Part shown: positions 22,051 through 33,250 of the stretch, in pieces
Layout: every line of letters begins with the position of its first letter
How positions within the stretch are numbered: position 1 is the first letter of the stretch
Origin: Chondrus crispus
Taxonomy: Eukaryota > Rhodophyta > Florideophyceae > Gigartinales > Gigartinaceae
DNA: 64,000 bases
Direction: 5' to 3'
NCBI RefSeq assembly: GCF_000350225.1
Contig: NW_005178978.1
Coordinates: 1-64,000 of the forward strand
Position numbers and translations under genes: made by a program
Notes under the pieces: model-generated
Databases searched by the model: none
Told to the model about the DNA's origin: nothing
What the model saw: only the letters and a program-made list of their open reading frames with translations

Positions 22051-23537
22051 ATGTCCTTCAACTCGGACAACATGTCCATAATTTCCGACCGGACGGTACT
22101 GTCTTCTGCACCAATATGGACGTCTTCTTCCCACGGGCGGGTCTTCTCCGCGTCCGTATCGGTCCGCTCATCCGCGTTAGCGGGATTGCAACTGTGGGCG
22201 TCGTCCGTTTCCGGTTCTTCGCGTCGCACGCCTCCTCCCGTAGCGGTGGTGGATTCAATTCTGCCATCGTCCGTAACGTGTCCTTCTCGTCGCGCACCTT
22301 CCCGCGCGGGTGAGGAATTAATCCTGCCTTCGTCCGTAGCGGATTCTTTGCGACGCGCGTATCCTTCCGTAGCGGTGGAGGATTTTCTTCTGCCATCGTC
22401 CGTAACTGGTTGTTCGCGTCGCGCCTGTTCCTCCGTAGCGGTCGAGGAATTATTTTTGTTCCCTCCCCCTTCCTTAGCGACGGCCTCTCCGGGGACCGAC
22501 ACGCCAAGTGTCAGGATGTGTGTGGGGAATGGCAACGCGAGACCAACAACGGTATGCTTGGGGACGTGGACCGCGCGGTTTCCGAAGTTGCTAACAAGCA
22601 CCGTAAACGGCTCGCCCGGGAAGAGGTCCATGACGCCCTGGGCCATCAGGCATAAATTCTTATGCGCCGTTTTGGGGTGGTTTTGCAGGAAGCAAAGCCC
22701 CCCAACCGGTGTTGCGACGCGTACCATCGCTTGGGTCATCGGGGGTATCGTGACCCCCTTGACCACACCAATTTTCCGTGACGGTACGTTCGTCGGGAAC
22801 TGCGCGCGCTTCCGGTCGGCCGAATTTTCCTCCTGTGGGAGCTGCTGCGACGGTTCCCTCGAGGCCATCTTGCGGTCGTGCCTCGAGGGAGTGACTCCCG
22901 TCAGCGCTACGGACGGCGCATGATGGAACAGCACCTTCCTCTGCGGTGGCAGGATCGCCTTCACGTGGCGATCCAGGAACGTGGTTCCGAGGATACAGTC
23001 CACCGCAAGGTTGGTGACGACCAAGAATGGTACGCGCGCGACGAACTCACCAATCCGGACGTACAGCTTGAGCTCGCCGAGGGCCTTCATCGACCTATTC
23101 GAAGCGTCGATGAGCGGCGGGCTCCGCGCGGACTGGATGGCAGCGCGCCACGGTTCTGCCACACAGCGTAGGTGGATTAGATTCGGGCCGGCGCCCGAAT
23201 CTAGAACCGGCGTGATGGCGCGCATCATCGCGCGTCGTTGTCCGACCGTTGCGGTGACCTTATAATTTTGCTTCTTGAAGAAGCAAATTGCCGCTTCGTC
23301 CGTTCGGCTCTGCGATTGCGCGCGTACCGAAGCGGTCGACGGGGTGCCTTGTTTATTGAGGCTTGGCCCGGGGAGGATCGTCGACGCCTCTACGCGTCCT
23401 CCCCGGCTTCCCCCGTCAACCCAAGGTTCTCGGGCCCCTCGTCCCTCAGCGGTAGCGCGGGTTCTTCCGATTGGACGGTCTCGCGCGGCTCGACCACGTT
23501 GACGCCCGTGGGAGCCTGCGCACGCGAATTTCGCCAC
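22051..23537 (-). pseudogene. Protease region of element C
   Basis: Retropepsin-like motif PVLDSGAGPNLIHLR near 23165-23215 and VTNLAVDCILGTTFLDRHVK near 22960-23010. Downstream is a degenerate internal repeat with units such as TEEQARREQPVTDDGRRKSS, repeated four to five times at about 22180-22460. The frame runs on into RT without a stop. It overlaps the end of gag in another frame, so gag-pol would need a frameshift. Confidence 0.8.
22180..22460 (-). repeat. Degenerate tandem repeat between protease and RT, element C
   Basis: About five units of roughly 54 bp, each encoding a variant of (S/T)TATEE.ARRE.P.TDDGR. It is likely a flexible linker grown by slippage or unequal exchange. Not seen in A or B. 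Confidence 0.7.
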
Positions 23538-23549
23538 GCGGTCGGCGGT

Positions 23550-25977
23550 TGACGCTCGAACGGCGAACCTGGGCGGAGACCTTGACGGATCCGAAGCTTT
23601 TGATAATTGGCCTCGCGGGCCTGCAAAAGCTTCGACCGCAGCGCGCTATCCGCCACCACAGGACATTGCTCCTGTCGGTGGGTCAGGTCCAGACAGAACC
23701 GACACGGCGGGGGTCCAGGTAATCCTTGGTTGAAGAACCGGACCCGCTGGTTCTGTACTGGCCTTCGGTANNNNNNNNNNNNNNNNNNNNNNNNNNNNNN
23801 NNNNNNNNNNNNNNNNNNNNNNNNNNNNNNNNNNNNNNNNNNNNNNNNNNNNNNNNNNNNNNNNNNNNNNACGGATATGCGCGCGCGTCACCATGTTAGG
23901 CGGGCGCCATCGGTGCGCCCGCCGGGGACGAGGCAGGTGACGGATGGTAGCTAGTCGGCGGCGAGCTAAGCGAGCTCGGCGTCGCCGACTGGTCCGTCAC
24001 CGCCAGTATCTCCTCCGTTTCGGTTCCGCACGCTGTCGGGAGTTCAGATAGGGACTCGACCGACAGCACGGGCCTTGTCCGCGCGTTGCGCGTGAATCTT
24101 CTCACCGAATCGGACGGTGCTTGAGGCGACGCGAACGAGGTCGCCTGTCTTCGAGCCGAGCGGTGCGTCTCGCCTATCGCTTGCGTGTAGCGTGCCACCG
24201 CTTGGTAGTCCACGCCCGGATGCGTCGCGAGATAATTCCGCATCTGCGCGCACGTCGCTGGCAGAAGTCCCTCAACGAAAAGGGACTTCAAGCGCCTGTC
24301 CGAAAATACGGTTCCGCAGCGCAACGCCTTGTCCCACAACTGGTTACTGTACACCTCCTCCGCCATATTAGAGCTCTGACGGAAGGAGGTGACATCACCG
24401 ACCGCTTCAGAAATAACTTCGTCCGTCGCGTACGTGCGTAATAAAAAGTTAACAACTTTCGCGTAGGTTTCGAGCATATCGCGCTGCTCCGCATCGAGCG
24501 CCATGGTGTTCCCGTGTAGCGTGGACTGGAGCAAGGCGTGAGCCTGCCCAGTCAAATAGAACTGGAAACACCATACGGCCGCGCCTTCGCTGACCCCATT
24601 GTGGTCGCAGGCCATCTTGAAGCGCGCGAGAAACCGTAGCACCGCGATTGGATCTTGACCACCGAACATTTGGGTTTTCAGCTGGATGTCCAACTTCTTC
24701 CGATAACGGTTAACTCGCCGCGCGGTACTCGCGTCGTAGCGCGCGCTGCGATTTTCCAGCCTATACGTGCGGTAGTCGACGGCCTTGGTGAACAGGTCGT
24801 TCAGCGGCCTGATCACCGGCAACCGTTTCGGATCCCGCCTCGGGGCAGACCGGCGGTCTCTGCCCCTGCGATGGCGGTCTCCTTCTCCGCCGGGGATACT
24901 GTAGCCCTCCGGACCGGAGTCTTCTCGCCGGAACCGACGTCGGTCGCGCGCATTGCAGCCTCTGCGGTCGCTTCTGCGCGATCCGTCCGACTCGGTGTCC
25001 TCGTCATCGGAGGGGTATCCACCTCCTCCGGCATCGCGGTATCGCGTATAGCGTCCTTCGCGGTTATCATCGGAGGGGTAACCGACCCCTCCGGCATCGC
25101 GGTATCGCGCGTAGCGTCCGTCGCGGTTCTTGCGCGTCGCCCTGTGGCGACGTCTTGTGTCTTCTTCCTCGGAGGGGTTTTCTGTACCCTCCGAGGTGTA
25201 GCCTTGAGCGCCGGGTGCGCTTCTTCTGCTCGACCGATACGGCTGTCGCTTTTCTGTCGCGAAGCGCCCCAGGCGGTTTTCTGTCCCGCGGGGGCCAGCC
25301 GTATCGGCGAGTACGGGAGGGCCATTTTCTGTGGGCCCTCCTGTAGCACCATAAATTGGTGGGAGGTAAATGGTCTTACCCTCCGGGTGTGGGGCCATTG
25401 TACCGATCCCGGGTGCGGCGCCGATCGGTTCCGCGTGCGTTAGCGTAGGATCCGGAGCGGTTGAGTCGCGCTGCTCGCGTGCGTCGACTCCTGCTCCGGC
25501 GAAGGTCGTGGCCAGACGATTGGCCACGGCGGAGCTGATCGCTCCCTTTAGAGCCGTACCGGACGGGGATTATTCATCCACAGTGGTGAGCGCGGTCACC
25601 ACCTCGCATTGGACTTGAGCGGGTAGAAGTTCGTCCAAAAGCGGTGGTATCGTGCTGCGTACGTGCGCGTCCACGAGCGCGGGCACCGTTCGGTCGAGGC
25701 ATACGCGCGCTACCTGGGGGAGTTCCGTAGCGAGGAACTCCTCGACCCAGGCCTGGATGCGCGGCTGAATCGCGTCGACCATCCATTGGACGCGATTCTC
25801 AGTGCCTGCCGACACGGCCGGCGTAACATCCGATGCGGACGCTCGCGTGCGGCCCGGTCGCGGTGGCGGTCGCAGCAGGGCTTTCGGGTTCTCCACCCGG
25901 GGGCGCTGTGCGCCACTGCCATTGCGGGTGCTCAGACGCTCGGAGGCGGAGTCTCCCCCTTCTTCCAGTCGGTTCAT
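23550..25977 (-). pseudogene. Gag of element C, with stop and assembly gap
   Basis: Starts at ATG 25975-25977 (MNRLEEGGD). A TAA at 25570-25572 breaks the frame, which then runs from 25569 to 23896 and holds a repeated Arg/Asp/Gly-rich linker (GRYTRYRDAGGGGYPSDD, at 24990-25120). The capsid-like part carries NDLFTKAVDYRTYRLENRSA near 24720-24790. After the 100-base gap a CCHC knuckle (CRFCLDLTHRQEQC) is visible near 23662-23705. The repeat units vary in length and make this gag longer than that of A. Confidence 0.8.
23771..23870. other. Assembly gap, 100 N
   Basis: A round-number run of N inside gag of element C; true length unknown. Confidence 0.99.
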
Positions 25978-26086
25978 CGTCGAATACGCTTCGCGATCGA
26001 CGCGGTGATTTCTCAACCTTTTCCGTCCATACGGTTCTGCGCACGATCGAGCGACTACGCGTGCGGCTCAACCTCTAGAGTTATCC

Positions 26087-26103
26087 CCTCCACAACAGTA
26101 CCA
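26087..26103 (-). promoter_or_regulatory. Probable primer binding site of element C
   Basis: Minus strand TGGTACTGTTGTGGAGG, three bases after an LTR ending CCCACA. It differs from the TGGTCTCC site of A and B, so a different tRNA would prime C. Confidence 0.55.
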
Positions 26104-26106
26104 AAA

Positions 26107-26765
26107 TGTGGGATAACTCCTCTCCGCCCTGGGTTGGGTGAGAGGCGGAGGCTCTAGCGAGAGAGCACGCGGCGTGGACGCGACGCGCTAATTGAACCGA
26201 TCGGACGAGCTCGCGAAAGGGAGTGGCTCACTGGCCGGTTACGCGCAGTCGCCCCGTGGTGCGTGAACGGGAGCGACCGGTAACGGGTTAGAAGCCAGCG
26301 CGCGCGATAGACAACCGAAACGGACGTATATAGGCGCGAAAGGGACGGGGGCGAGCTTGCCCCAGTTTACCGGTAAGGACGGGTGTCAGGTCTTAACCCC
26401 TCAGAGGGACGCCTCGGACACCTGTCCCAGTACAGTAGTACAGTACCTGCCGCCTAGTGCGTGTCGGGTACTGTACACAATTAAAAAGCTAGCGCCATAA
26501 TTACTACTACCGCATGGACGCTGCTACTACACGTGTGCACTACTGTACACGCGTGTTGCTTACAGACTACCGCACGGACGACACGTGTGCTAACGCGCAC
26601 ACGTAACACGCGTAGACTACCGCACGGACGACACGTGTGCTACTGTACACGTACGCCAGATTACGACCGCTTGGCACGCGCGCGCGCTCGCTACACGTGG
26701 GCACAACCGCCCACGTGTATACCGTACACGGCCGTCCGATGACCTCCCCGCGCTCGCACCGGTCA
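26107..26765 (-). repeat. 5' LTR of element C (right edge approximate)
   Basis: Plus-strand start TGTGGGATAACTCC next to the primer site. It contains a repeated 28-bp unit (AGACTACCGCACGGACGACA... at 26564 and 26614, with a weaker copy near 26506) and many CACGTG-type short palindromes. The partner LTR is not in the window, so the right end is only set by the start of the next gene. Confidence 0.5.
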
Positions 26766-27766
26766 TTATACTACACGGATAGCCGGCGGCGCGTTGAGTC
26801 CACTCCAACGACGCCCCGCGAGTTGGGCGGCGAAGCAAATGGACTGGACCTGCTGACACCGGAACGCCTGCCGGCCCGCTGAGCTGAAGGCGGCAGGCGG
26901 GTCGATGTACGCCTCGAGGAGGTCTGGGTCGGCGACCCCAGAAGCTCCCTGCCTTCCGCACAGTACCTCGTACTTGGCGGCGTTGAGCTCGTAAACCCCA
27001 AACACGGCGAGTTGCTGATCGGAAATCTTAAAGATTTCGGCACGGAAAGCCTCTTGTGAGACAGATGACTGGTCCTGCGACAAGAGACCTACGAGGGTTT
27101 CTGCGACTTCGGAGAGCCTGTTCGACGCCTGGCAGAGGTAAGCTGAGGTGACGTAAAGAGAAGACGCCTCGCTTGCTCTGCCCGGGCTGGCGTGAGTAGC
27201 TGCAAATGTCCTGTAGTGCACAACACCCTCTAGCTCGAAACCAACGGGGAAGTCCTCCTCAAAACCTCGGGGGACCTCGAAGCGAGTAGGGACTCGGTAC
27301 TTCCGCCTCTCCTCGTACCAGCCCGCGGTTAAGGGCTGGGATCCGGAGCTGGTGTCCGGGTCAAAAACTTGATCGTCCTCGTCTTCGGATGAGGAACCCT
27401 CGGCGTCCTTCTCAGCTCCGGGTTCCTCTGACTGATTCGGCGGCGGAGCGGCGACGACGGGCGCGGCGGTGTTTTCGGCGCGGTAGGGGCTGCTTCGGCT
27501 CCACCGGGGACCCCGACGTCCTCTGCTCGAGCAGGCGTCTGACCCGCGACCGGGTCCGCGGTGGGCCGAACTGCGGGGCTAGCCTGTAACCCCTGTTGGG
27601 TCCCTGCATTCGGTTGCAGGGATTGAAGCGCCTCTCTGAGCTGAGTCGCAACAACCTCAGAGATCGCCGCGGAGGTGGCGGCGTCGAGAGCGGGAAGGGA
27701 GGGCGCCACGTTGGCTGGCACCGGATCGGAAGGAGGGCTGATATTCGCTGGGTCTACTCCTGACAT
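26766..27766 (-). pseudogene. Gag-like gene of an unassigned element, frameshifted
   Basis: ATG at 27764-27766 (MSGVDPANISPP) opens a Pro/Ala-rich region. A frameshift near 27430-27445 moves the reading to a frame with an acidic stretch (EGSSSEDEDDQVFDPD), then GWYEERRKYRVPTRFEVPRG and a helical domain to TAG/TAA at 26766. This acidic linker plus helical domain resembles the first ORF of tyrosine-recombinase or other retroelements, but I cannot assign it. No pol follows, since element C abuts its end. Confidence 0.5.
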
Positions 27767-28424
27767 TCCGCCTCGCCGGGAGCAAGGAGGTAAGCTGTGT
27801 CGAACCTCTGCACGTAGGCACGGGGAAAATCGTTTCTCTGCAGGTGGTGCTGAGAAACGGATGACTAGCTAGAGAAGACGTTACGCAGCGCTGCCAGTCA
27901 CCCATCTAATACTCGGGGCTTGCGCCGCGGTGAGGGTGACTGACAGCAAGAGCGACAACGGGGGGCATTACAGTGTAGTCAACAGATACAGTCCGTAAAA
28001 CAGTGACGCACACACCAACCCCAAAAAAAGCGAATGCGAAAAAAGGACAAAATCGATTCGTTATTCGAAAACCGCCTGAAAGACGAGGAATTTGCAGTGG
28101 GTGGGTCCCACTTTTGGGCAGCATTCCCGCAGACGCTGTCTGCGTCATAAACATTTACACGTACTCCTCATCATGTCCCGTAGAGGCGAAGCGTATAAGG
28201 TGGTGTCCACAAAATCTCTCGGGTCGCCTCCTTACTTCGAAGGGACGGTGTCCGCCCAGTTTCGAACGAATCATTACCCCAGGGGCTGCGACAGAGCCCT
28301 TCCCTGACACTTGCATCTGAATGCTCTCCACCCCATCTTCTCAAGCGGAACAACCCACAACTCCTGTTCCAAGTCTTCTTCTCGGTCGCAGTCTGCAAAT
28401 CACAATTTTGGGTTCTCCTCAAAG
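27767..28424. other. Upstream region of the AMMECR1 gene
   Basis: No gene seen. Holds the 5' flank of the gag-like gene and the promoter and 5' UTR of the AMMECR1 gene. In-frame TTG at 28311 is not a convincing start. Confidence 0.5.
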
Positions 28425-29063
28425 ATGGCCGCCGTCGACGAGGGTTGTTCCGATACTTTAACAGTCGCAACTAAGGACATGTGTGCGAAGGCATTTCATA
28501 CCATTTGCAAAGTACTTCGTCCACGACTGCCTGCTCCTCAATCACTCGATATCCCCACCTCAAAAGGGGGTCTTTTTGTCACATGGTCCGCTCCCCGTGG
28601 TTCTAGACGCAATTATTCCTTACGTGGTTGCATCGGTACGCTTAGTCGTGCAAATCTCGACGATGCTGTTGAGCGCTACGCTTCATATGCCGCGTTCAGA
28701 GATTCCCGCTTTGACCCTATTGCAGCGTCTGAGATAGATGAACTTAAAGTTGGCGTCAGCGTGCTTTCGGGTTTTGAAAAGGCATCTCATGTGTATGACT
28801 GGGATATTGGCACACACGGCATCATTTTGGAGCTCGCTGGCGGTCGGTATTCCGCCACATACTTACCAGAAGTTTGTGCGGAACAAAACTGGAGCAAGGA
28901 GACTTGCATTCGAAGTTTGGCCGAAAAGGCTGGCCATAGGCGACCCATGGACGATGCTGTCTTGGAAGCAGCTGTACTGACGCGCTATCAGTCGACCAAG
29001 GCAGAACTTCTCTTCGCAGAATATATGGAGCTCATTGAAGAACATATCACGGTTCAGTGCTAA
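28425..29063 (+). CDS. AMMECR1-domain protein
   Basis: Intronless 212-residue protein from ATG 28425 (MAAVDEGCSDT). It matches the AMMECR1 family along its whole length. The hallmark LRGCIGTL is at about residues 66-73, followed by YASYAAFRDSRFDPIAASEI and the C-terminal YLPEVCAEQNWSKETCIRSL. The family is found in all domains of life and is named after a gene deleted in a human contiguous-gene syndrome. Its biochemistry is poorly known; a link to DNA-binding or redox chemistry is only proposed. The length fits the usual 190-220 residues of the core. The next gene, on the opposite strand, converges on it. Confidence 0.93.
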   Translation: MAAVDEGCSDTLTVATKDMCAKAFHTICKVLRPRLPAPQSLDIPTSKGGLFVTWSAPRGSRRNYSLRGCIGTLSRANLDDAVERYASYAAFRDSRFDPIAASEIDELKVGVSVLSGFEKASHVYDWDIGTHGIILELAGGRYSATYLPEVCAEQNWSKETCIRSLAEKAGHRRPMDDAVLEAAVLTRYQSTKAELLFAEYMELIEEHITVQC

Positions 29064-29827
29064 TCATGCGTGGCTTTTTCAACGGAAAAGCAAGTTTTTG
29101 ATCCCAAGGCGAGTGATGACCGGCACAAGTGCATATCGGATCTGTCAGTAAATGAAGTCTGGGGGCGGATGGTTCGACGCTTACGAAACAAAAGGCCTTC
29201 ACACCTCTGACCCCACACCTGAGAGAATTTTGGCAGCCAACCATCTCCGCTTAAGCTCGGCCATTGTACTTTTCGGCTCATTCTTCTGCTGGCAAAACTG
29301 CTGGCGATGGGTTCTCATTTTGCTTGAAAATGCTTGCCATGTTAAAAATATGTACATTAGAAGTTGATAATCGATCAAGCACGGGACTTGAGCTGCAGCG
29401 ATTATATTGAAAACCGCCTTTGCTTGTGCGAGTAATGTTGCGGATCCCTATTGTGAATCCAGTGCAGGATGAACAAAATGACTTTGCGAGCAGCTTCTCC
29501 GCCGAACTTCTTCCGCAGCGAGCGGGAGTGGCATCTGCAAGAATTATCGCAAAAGTACATGGTCCATCGCAGGGATCTACATGAGTAATGAATTCACGAG
29601 TGGAAGGCAAGAACTGGAACAAGAGCACCTAAATTTTGAGCACCACGACCACTATCGCTGCAACCGTTCTAAACAAGAAACTGTAGTGTGGGTCACAAAT
29701 ATGTTCATCGATGTTTGCCAAGAAAATCCCAGACATCCATGCCGCAGGCACGGGAACGCAACTGAAAAGCCAGGGCTTGGTGCCTCGAGCAGGGCTGAGC
29801 TGCTCCCGAACATCATCTTACTCTTCG
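29064..29827. other. Convergent intergenic region
   Basis: Lies between the AMMECR1 gene and the minus-strand gene at 29828. Short open frames exist but none looks coding. Should hold both 3' ends. Confidence 0.5.
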
Positions 29828-30610
29828 CTACTGACTTGTTGTAGAATTCTCCTTTGTAAAGAAATCGATGATGAAAACTTCGCAAGAGTGCGCTGTGTTG
29901 TTTGTTATGGTAGTACTCTCATTTGAGTCAAACCCCTTGCCCCTGAAGTTGGTGATAGCAAATGCCAGCTTTGGCGGATCGTACTTGTCGTATCGAAGAT
30001 GCTCTATGACATGGTCCGGAGAAGAACGTACATCAAGAAGGTCAAGAGCTGGTCCCATGAGAGTAGTCATGAGCCGACACAGTACCTTTTCTCCATCAAG
30101 CGTATTCACATGAATTCTTACAGTACACCCTGGTGGAAGCGTTGCGACAGCAGCTGAAGCAAATGGCAAGTCTTCACCGTGATGTCGTACAGACACATGG
30201 GGAAGCACATCGATAGACATAAGTGGAGAAGGGGGGCCTATGGCACGACCTAATGGACTCTCTATGCCCAGAAACAGGGACGGATGGGCGTCCGACGTAT
30301 ACTCGTGAACATGGGGATTGCTTGGGGTACTGTTGTACGACAATAATGTCCCTTTTGCAATTGAGATAGGGGATGGAGTTTGTTTTCGGCGAATGGGATC
30401 AGATACGACGTGGTCAGTCACATCAATGATTGAAATGAGTGACAGACAGACAGTCGGGTTGTAGTGCGCATGTAGGCTGCAGCGATCATGCGGCGGAAGA
30501 TGGCCGACAAAGATGGTGTAGTCAACAGTTTCGCGGAGCGTGATGTGATGCGGCTCGTGGCGCCACTCTGGTGCTTCCTGTGACGGAAGTGGAGTGCTCG
30601 TAGAACTCAT
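29828..30610 (-). CDS. Conserved-looking protein of unknown function
   Basis: Start at ATG 30608-30610 (MSSTSTPLPSQEAPEW), giving 260 residues; the open frame extends 45 codons further up without a better ATG. The protein has no signal peptide or membrane segment. Beta-rich stretches (VDYTIFVGHLPPHDRCSLHA, VSLISIIDVTDHVVSD) and a His-rich patch (NPHVHEYTSDAHP) could suit a cupin-like or other beta fold, but I do not recognise a family. The C-terminal part, ending KENSTTSQ, contains FIIDFFTKE. Residue use is balanced and unlike the arginine-rich shadows around it, which is why I call it a gene. Confidence 0.6.
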   Translation of the reverse strand: MSSTSTPLPSQEAPEWRHEPHHITLRETVDYTIFVGHLPPHDRCSLHAHYNPTVCLSLISIIDVTDHVVSDPIRRKQTPSPISIAKGTLLSYNSTPSNPHVHEYTSDAHPSLFLGIESPLGRAIGPPSPLMSIDVLPHVSVRHHGEDLPFASAAVATLPPGCTVRIHVNTLDGEKVLCRLMTTLMGPALDLLDVRSSPDHVIEHLRYDKYDPPKLAFAITNFRGKGFDSNESTTITNNTAHSCEVFIIDFFTKENSTTSQ

Positions 30611-30988
30611 AACCAAGACACTAAGGGAACTCCCCAACAATGCCTGGCAGCCCTTGGCACAAGAAGCAGGTAGATTATTTTGAAGTACAAGGGTACCGTA
30701 CGTCGCGTATGATAGGTGCCCTCGCGGATAGCCGAAATCTTTCACAATTCAAAGGCGTAACCTCGGGTAGATGCTGTCACAAGGGATGCCTGGGAGACCT
30801 TTCGGACAAGACTTGTTTTTGAAGAAGGCAACTGGAAATATAATTTGCTTTGTGTGCAGTTGAGTGAGAAGTGTCTCTCCAGAGCCTGAAACCCATAGGC
30901 GCCAAAAACTTTGCCAACTCGATACATTCTTTCCATCCGACCCCCCCACGAGGTCCAGCTGTCTTTGCTGCATCTCCTTTGTAAAGCA

Positions 30989-31588
30989 ATGCGCCCAGAC
31001 TCACTGCGTATGCAGAGTATTTCTTTCGTCGTCCCCTCTACGCCCGCTTCGTCAACTCATGCGCGAAGCCGTCTGATTGGTACCGGAATCGGAAGGATGC
31101 CGCCTCGGCGCGGACCTGTGCCGCGTGCTGTGGGCAGAACACGCGCTGCTGTGGGTATGACCCCGAGCGCACAGCTCAATCCAGGCGATGAGGTTGAGGG
31201 TCGTGTCACGCGATTAGTTCGCTATGGCGCCTTCGTTGACCTTGGGGCAAATGGATCAGGTCTCGTACATATCTCCGAGGTCACTGACTCTTTCGTGTCT
31301 GACATATCTGCGCATCTCAAGGAAGGAGATGTCGTTCTCGTTCGTGTGCTTTCAGTAGACGCAAACAATGGCCGCATAGCTCTTTCGATGAGACAGTCGA
31401 CAGCAGCCATTCCGTCGGGTTATGATCGTGTCATCGAGCTTGGGGGGGACTGGGGCCATCCATGGAACGATGACGGGCAGGCACAGTATGCTGATCTTGG
31501 TCCGAGAACGAAGGGACCGGAAGCCTGGGAGCCAGATCCCGACCTCTTTCGGAAGTGGGACACTCCGAAGGATAACGATAATGCATAA
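30989..31588 (+). CDS. S1 RNA-binding domain protein, possibly plastid-targeted
   Basis: ATG at 30989 (MRPDSLRMQS) gives 199 residues; the frame is open further upstream but without ATG. Residues about 1-55 are rich in Ser, Arg and Thr with few acids, which fits a transit peptide. A single S1 domain follows (about 64-133) with GDEVEGRVTRLVRYGAFVDL, SGLVHISEVTD and VLVRVLSVDANNGRIALSMR. The tail is short, acidic and Trp-rich (WEPDPDLFRKWDTP). Single-S1 proteins of this size in plastids act in ribosome function or RNA handling; the exact role is inference. Confidence 0.8.
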   Translation: MRPDSLRMQSISFVVPSTPASSTHARSRLIGTGIGRMPPRRGPVPRAVGRTRAAVGMTPSAQLNPGDEVEGRVTRLVRYGAFVDLGANGSGLVHISEVTDSFVSDISAHLKEGDVVLVRVLSVDANNGRIALSMRQSTAAIPSGYDRVIELGGDWGHPWNDDGQAQYADLGPRTKGPEAWEPDPDLFRKWDTPKDNDNA

Positions 31589-31689
31589 TACACCTTGGCA
31601 TCTCCGCTGTGGAAGATGGTAGCAACTCTGGACATTGACAGCTGCTTCTCGAAATACATCTTTTGTAACCAGTCGCGCAACGCTGGGCC

Positions 31690-32126
31690 TCACTCTTGCT
31701 GGGGATCTTTAGAACCGCTGAAGAAGCCACCGAACATATTCGATAGACTGGTTAGAAGTTCTAATATGTACTGCAGGTCGTCAAGTTGTGGAGCGGCCAG
31801 ACCTTTTCCAAGTGCTATCACTTTGCCGATATGTTCCTTGGACTTTGCATTTCGGGAACGCTGTGCTACGAATGAAGGAGTTTCCATGTACCTGTGCATG
31901 GGTTGCGCCAGCCAAGCGCCTCGCTGTTTCGGGAAGAGCGAGAGTGGCGTTGCTTCTTATGAAATGGTGTGTCACACTCAATTTGAGCCGCTAACATTGC
32001 GCAATCAGACTCAAATATATGAAGAGAGGGTTCAGGAGTCGCGTGCCTGGTTAGAAGGACGACGACTGTCACTGCTCCCCCATGCCGCGTTGCGGTGTAG
32101 TTTACCTTATCAAACTCAAAGATCAT
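31690..32126 (-). pseudogene. Possible broken gene downstream of the S1 gene
   Basis: On the minus strand two frames give protein-like sequence: HGGAVTVVVLLTRHATPEPS and IECDTPFHKKQ (31960-32100), then in another frame ETPSFVAQRSRNAKSKEHIG and LDDLQYILELLTSLSNMFGG (31700-31890). The second frame reads through a TGA to DWLQKMYFEKQLSMSRVATI near 31620-31680. It may be a decayed gene or a gene with introns. No family recognised. Confidence 0.3.
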
Positions 32127-32164
32127 ATCCCCAACGCCAAGGACTGAAGACGACCTCTTCCTAG

Positions 32165-33126
32165 TTCTTCCATGTCTGCAATTCCTTTACGTGTATCTGA
32201 GTAATAATGTTGCTCGCCATAGAGACGCAAATAACAGCGATAGGGACGTCCCCAGACAGACAGGGCCTGCACAGTCTTACATAAGCACTACAGGAGTGGT
32301 ACAGTATCTAGGTCGATAAGAACAGCTATCATCTACAGCTCACTTCTTTCAGAAGACCCTCTATGACTTCACTTTGCGTTTGATGCAACAGTTGCATGTC
32401 GGCGATTTGCCTCTTTTGAAACTACAGAAAAGCGGCCGCCGTTCTCATTTTTCAATGAAGGCTGGCTAGTCTCCGAGGGGGATTCGCTGGTGAACACCGT
32501 TCCATTGGAATACTTTTTTTGCAGACAACGACTTAGCCTGGTGTCGCGTCACTGCAGGGATGTGATGTTCTCATAGTATGTTTGCGTCTTGCTCAACGTT
32601 GCGTGGATGTGTTCTGTGCGCAGTTTGAAACCCGATTAGTATCATGCCTGCATTTTGGTGCCGACTTTTTGAGTTATCTGCACCAACATACTTCTTTCTC
32701 GTGCCTCTTTTCCATCGTGCCTCTATAAGTTAGCATCTAATCATTCGCCGCGCAGTTTCGGATATGGCGGATCTTCAACCCTCACTTTCTTCCATGAGAT
32801 TTGTGTAAGACGGGAGTTGCAAAGTGCGCAGTTTGATGCTGTGCTGTGCTATGTATAGGACCTCACTTCTTTGTCACCGCTACCCTGTATGACCAAGCGA
32901 TGGCCCACAGCATTGCAATAGGTTGCGGCTCTCCCGATACCAGAACCCATTACATTTGTTGCCCTCCTTCCATCGCATGTTCTGATTCACATTGTACAGT
33001 GTTTGCAAGATTATATTCTTTAACGAAAACATACACAGTGGCCTATCCAAACCAACTGTTAGATAATGGACTGCCGGTGGCTTGTCTGGTTGTAATCGAA
33101 AGGCTCTTGCTCGCTGCCCGCGATAT
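32165..33126. other. Intergenic region without recognisable genes
   Basis: AT-richer than the transposon block. I see no ORF, RNA gene or repeat that I can support. Confidence 0.5.
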
Positions 33127-33250
33127 TCAAGTATGATCCTGTTGGAGAGATGGAGGCGATGTTAAAAATTTATGCTTCAGTTCTCCATGAACGGCGGCAC
33201 CGCTGCTACAAGCGTCATGTTCACTGTTGTAGATTATGGACACAAGAAAA

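Larger units (their letters stand above)
18091..26765 (-). mobile_element. Ty3/gypsy chromodomain element C, 3' end missing
   Basis: Minus-strand element reading LTR (right), primer site, gag, protease, RT-RNase H, integrase with chromodomain, then a 3' spacer that ends against the LTR of element A. No copy of the right LTR was found to the left, which fits A having inserted into the spacer of C, so that the rest of C lies beyond the left window edge. A 100-base gap lies in gag. The pol frame is unusually intact: four single stops in one frame from about 23.5 to 19.0 kb and in gag. Confidence 0.8.

Noticed and set aside
22006-22923. 305-codon plus-strand ORF opposite the protease region of C
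   Set aside because: Mirror of the tandem repeat and protease coding strand; Ser/Val-rich and without motifs.
1266-25572. RIP-like or cytosine-deamination origin of all transposon stops
   Set aside because: Some stops fit C-to-T (the TAA at 2541 aligns with Gln in C), but the TAA at 19827 aligns with Tyr in B, so one process does not explain all.
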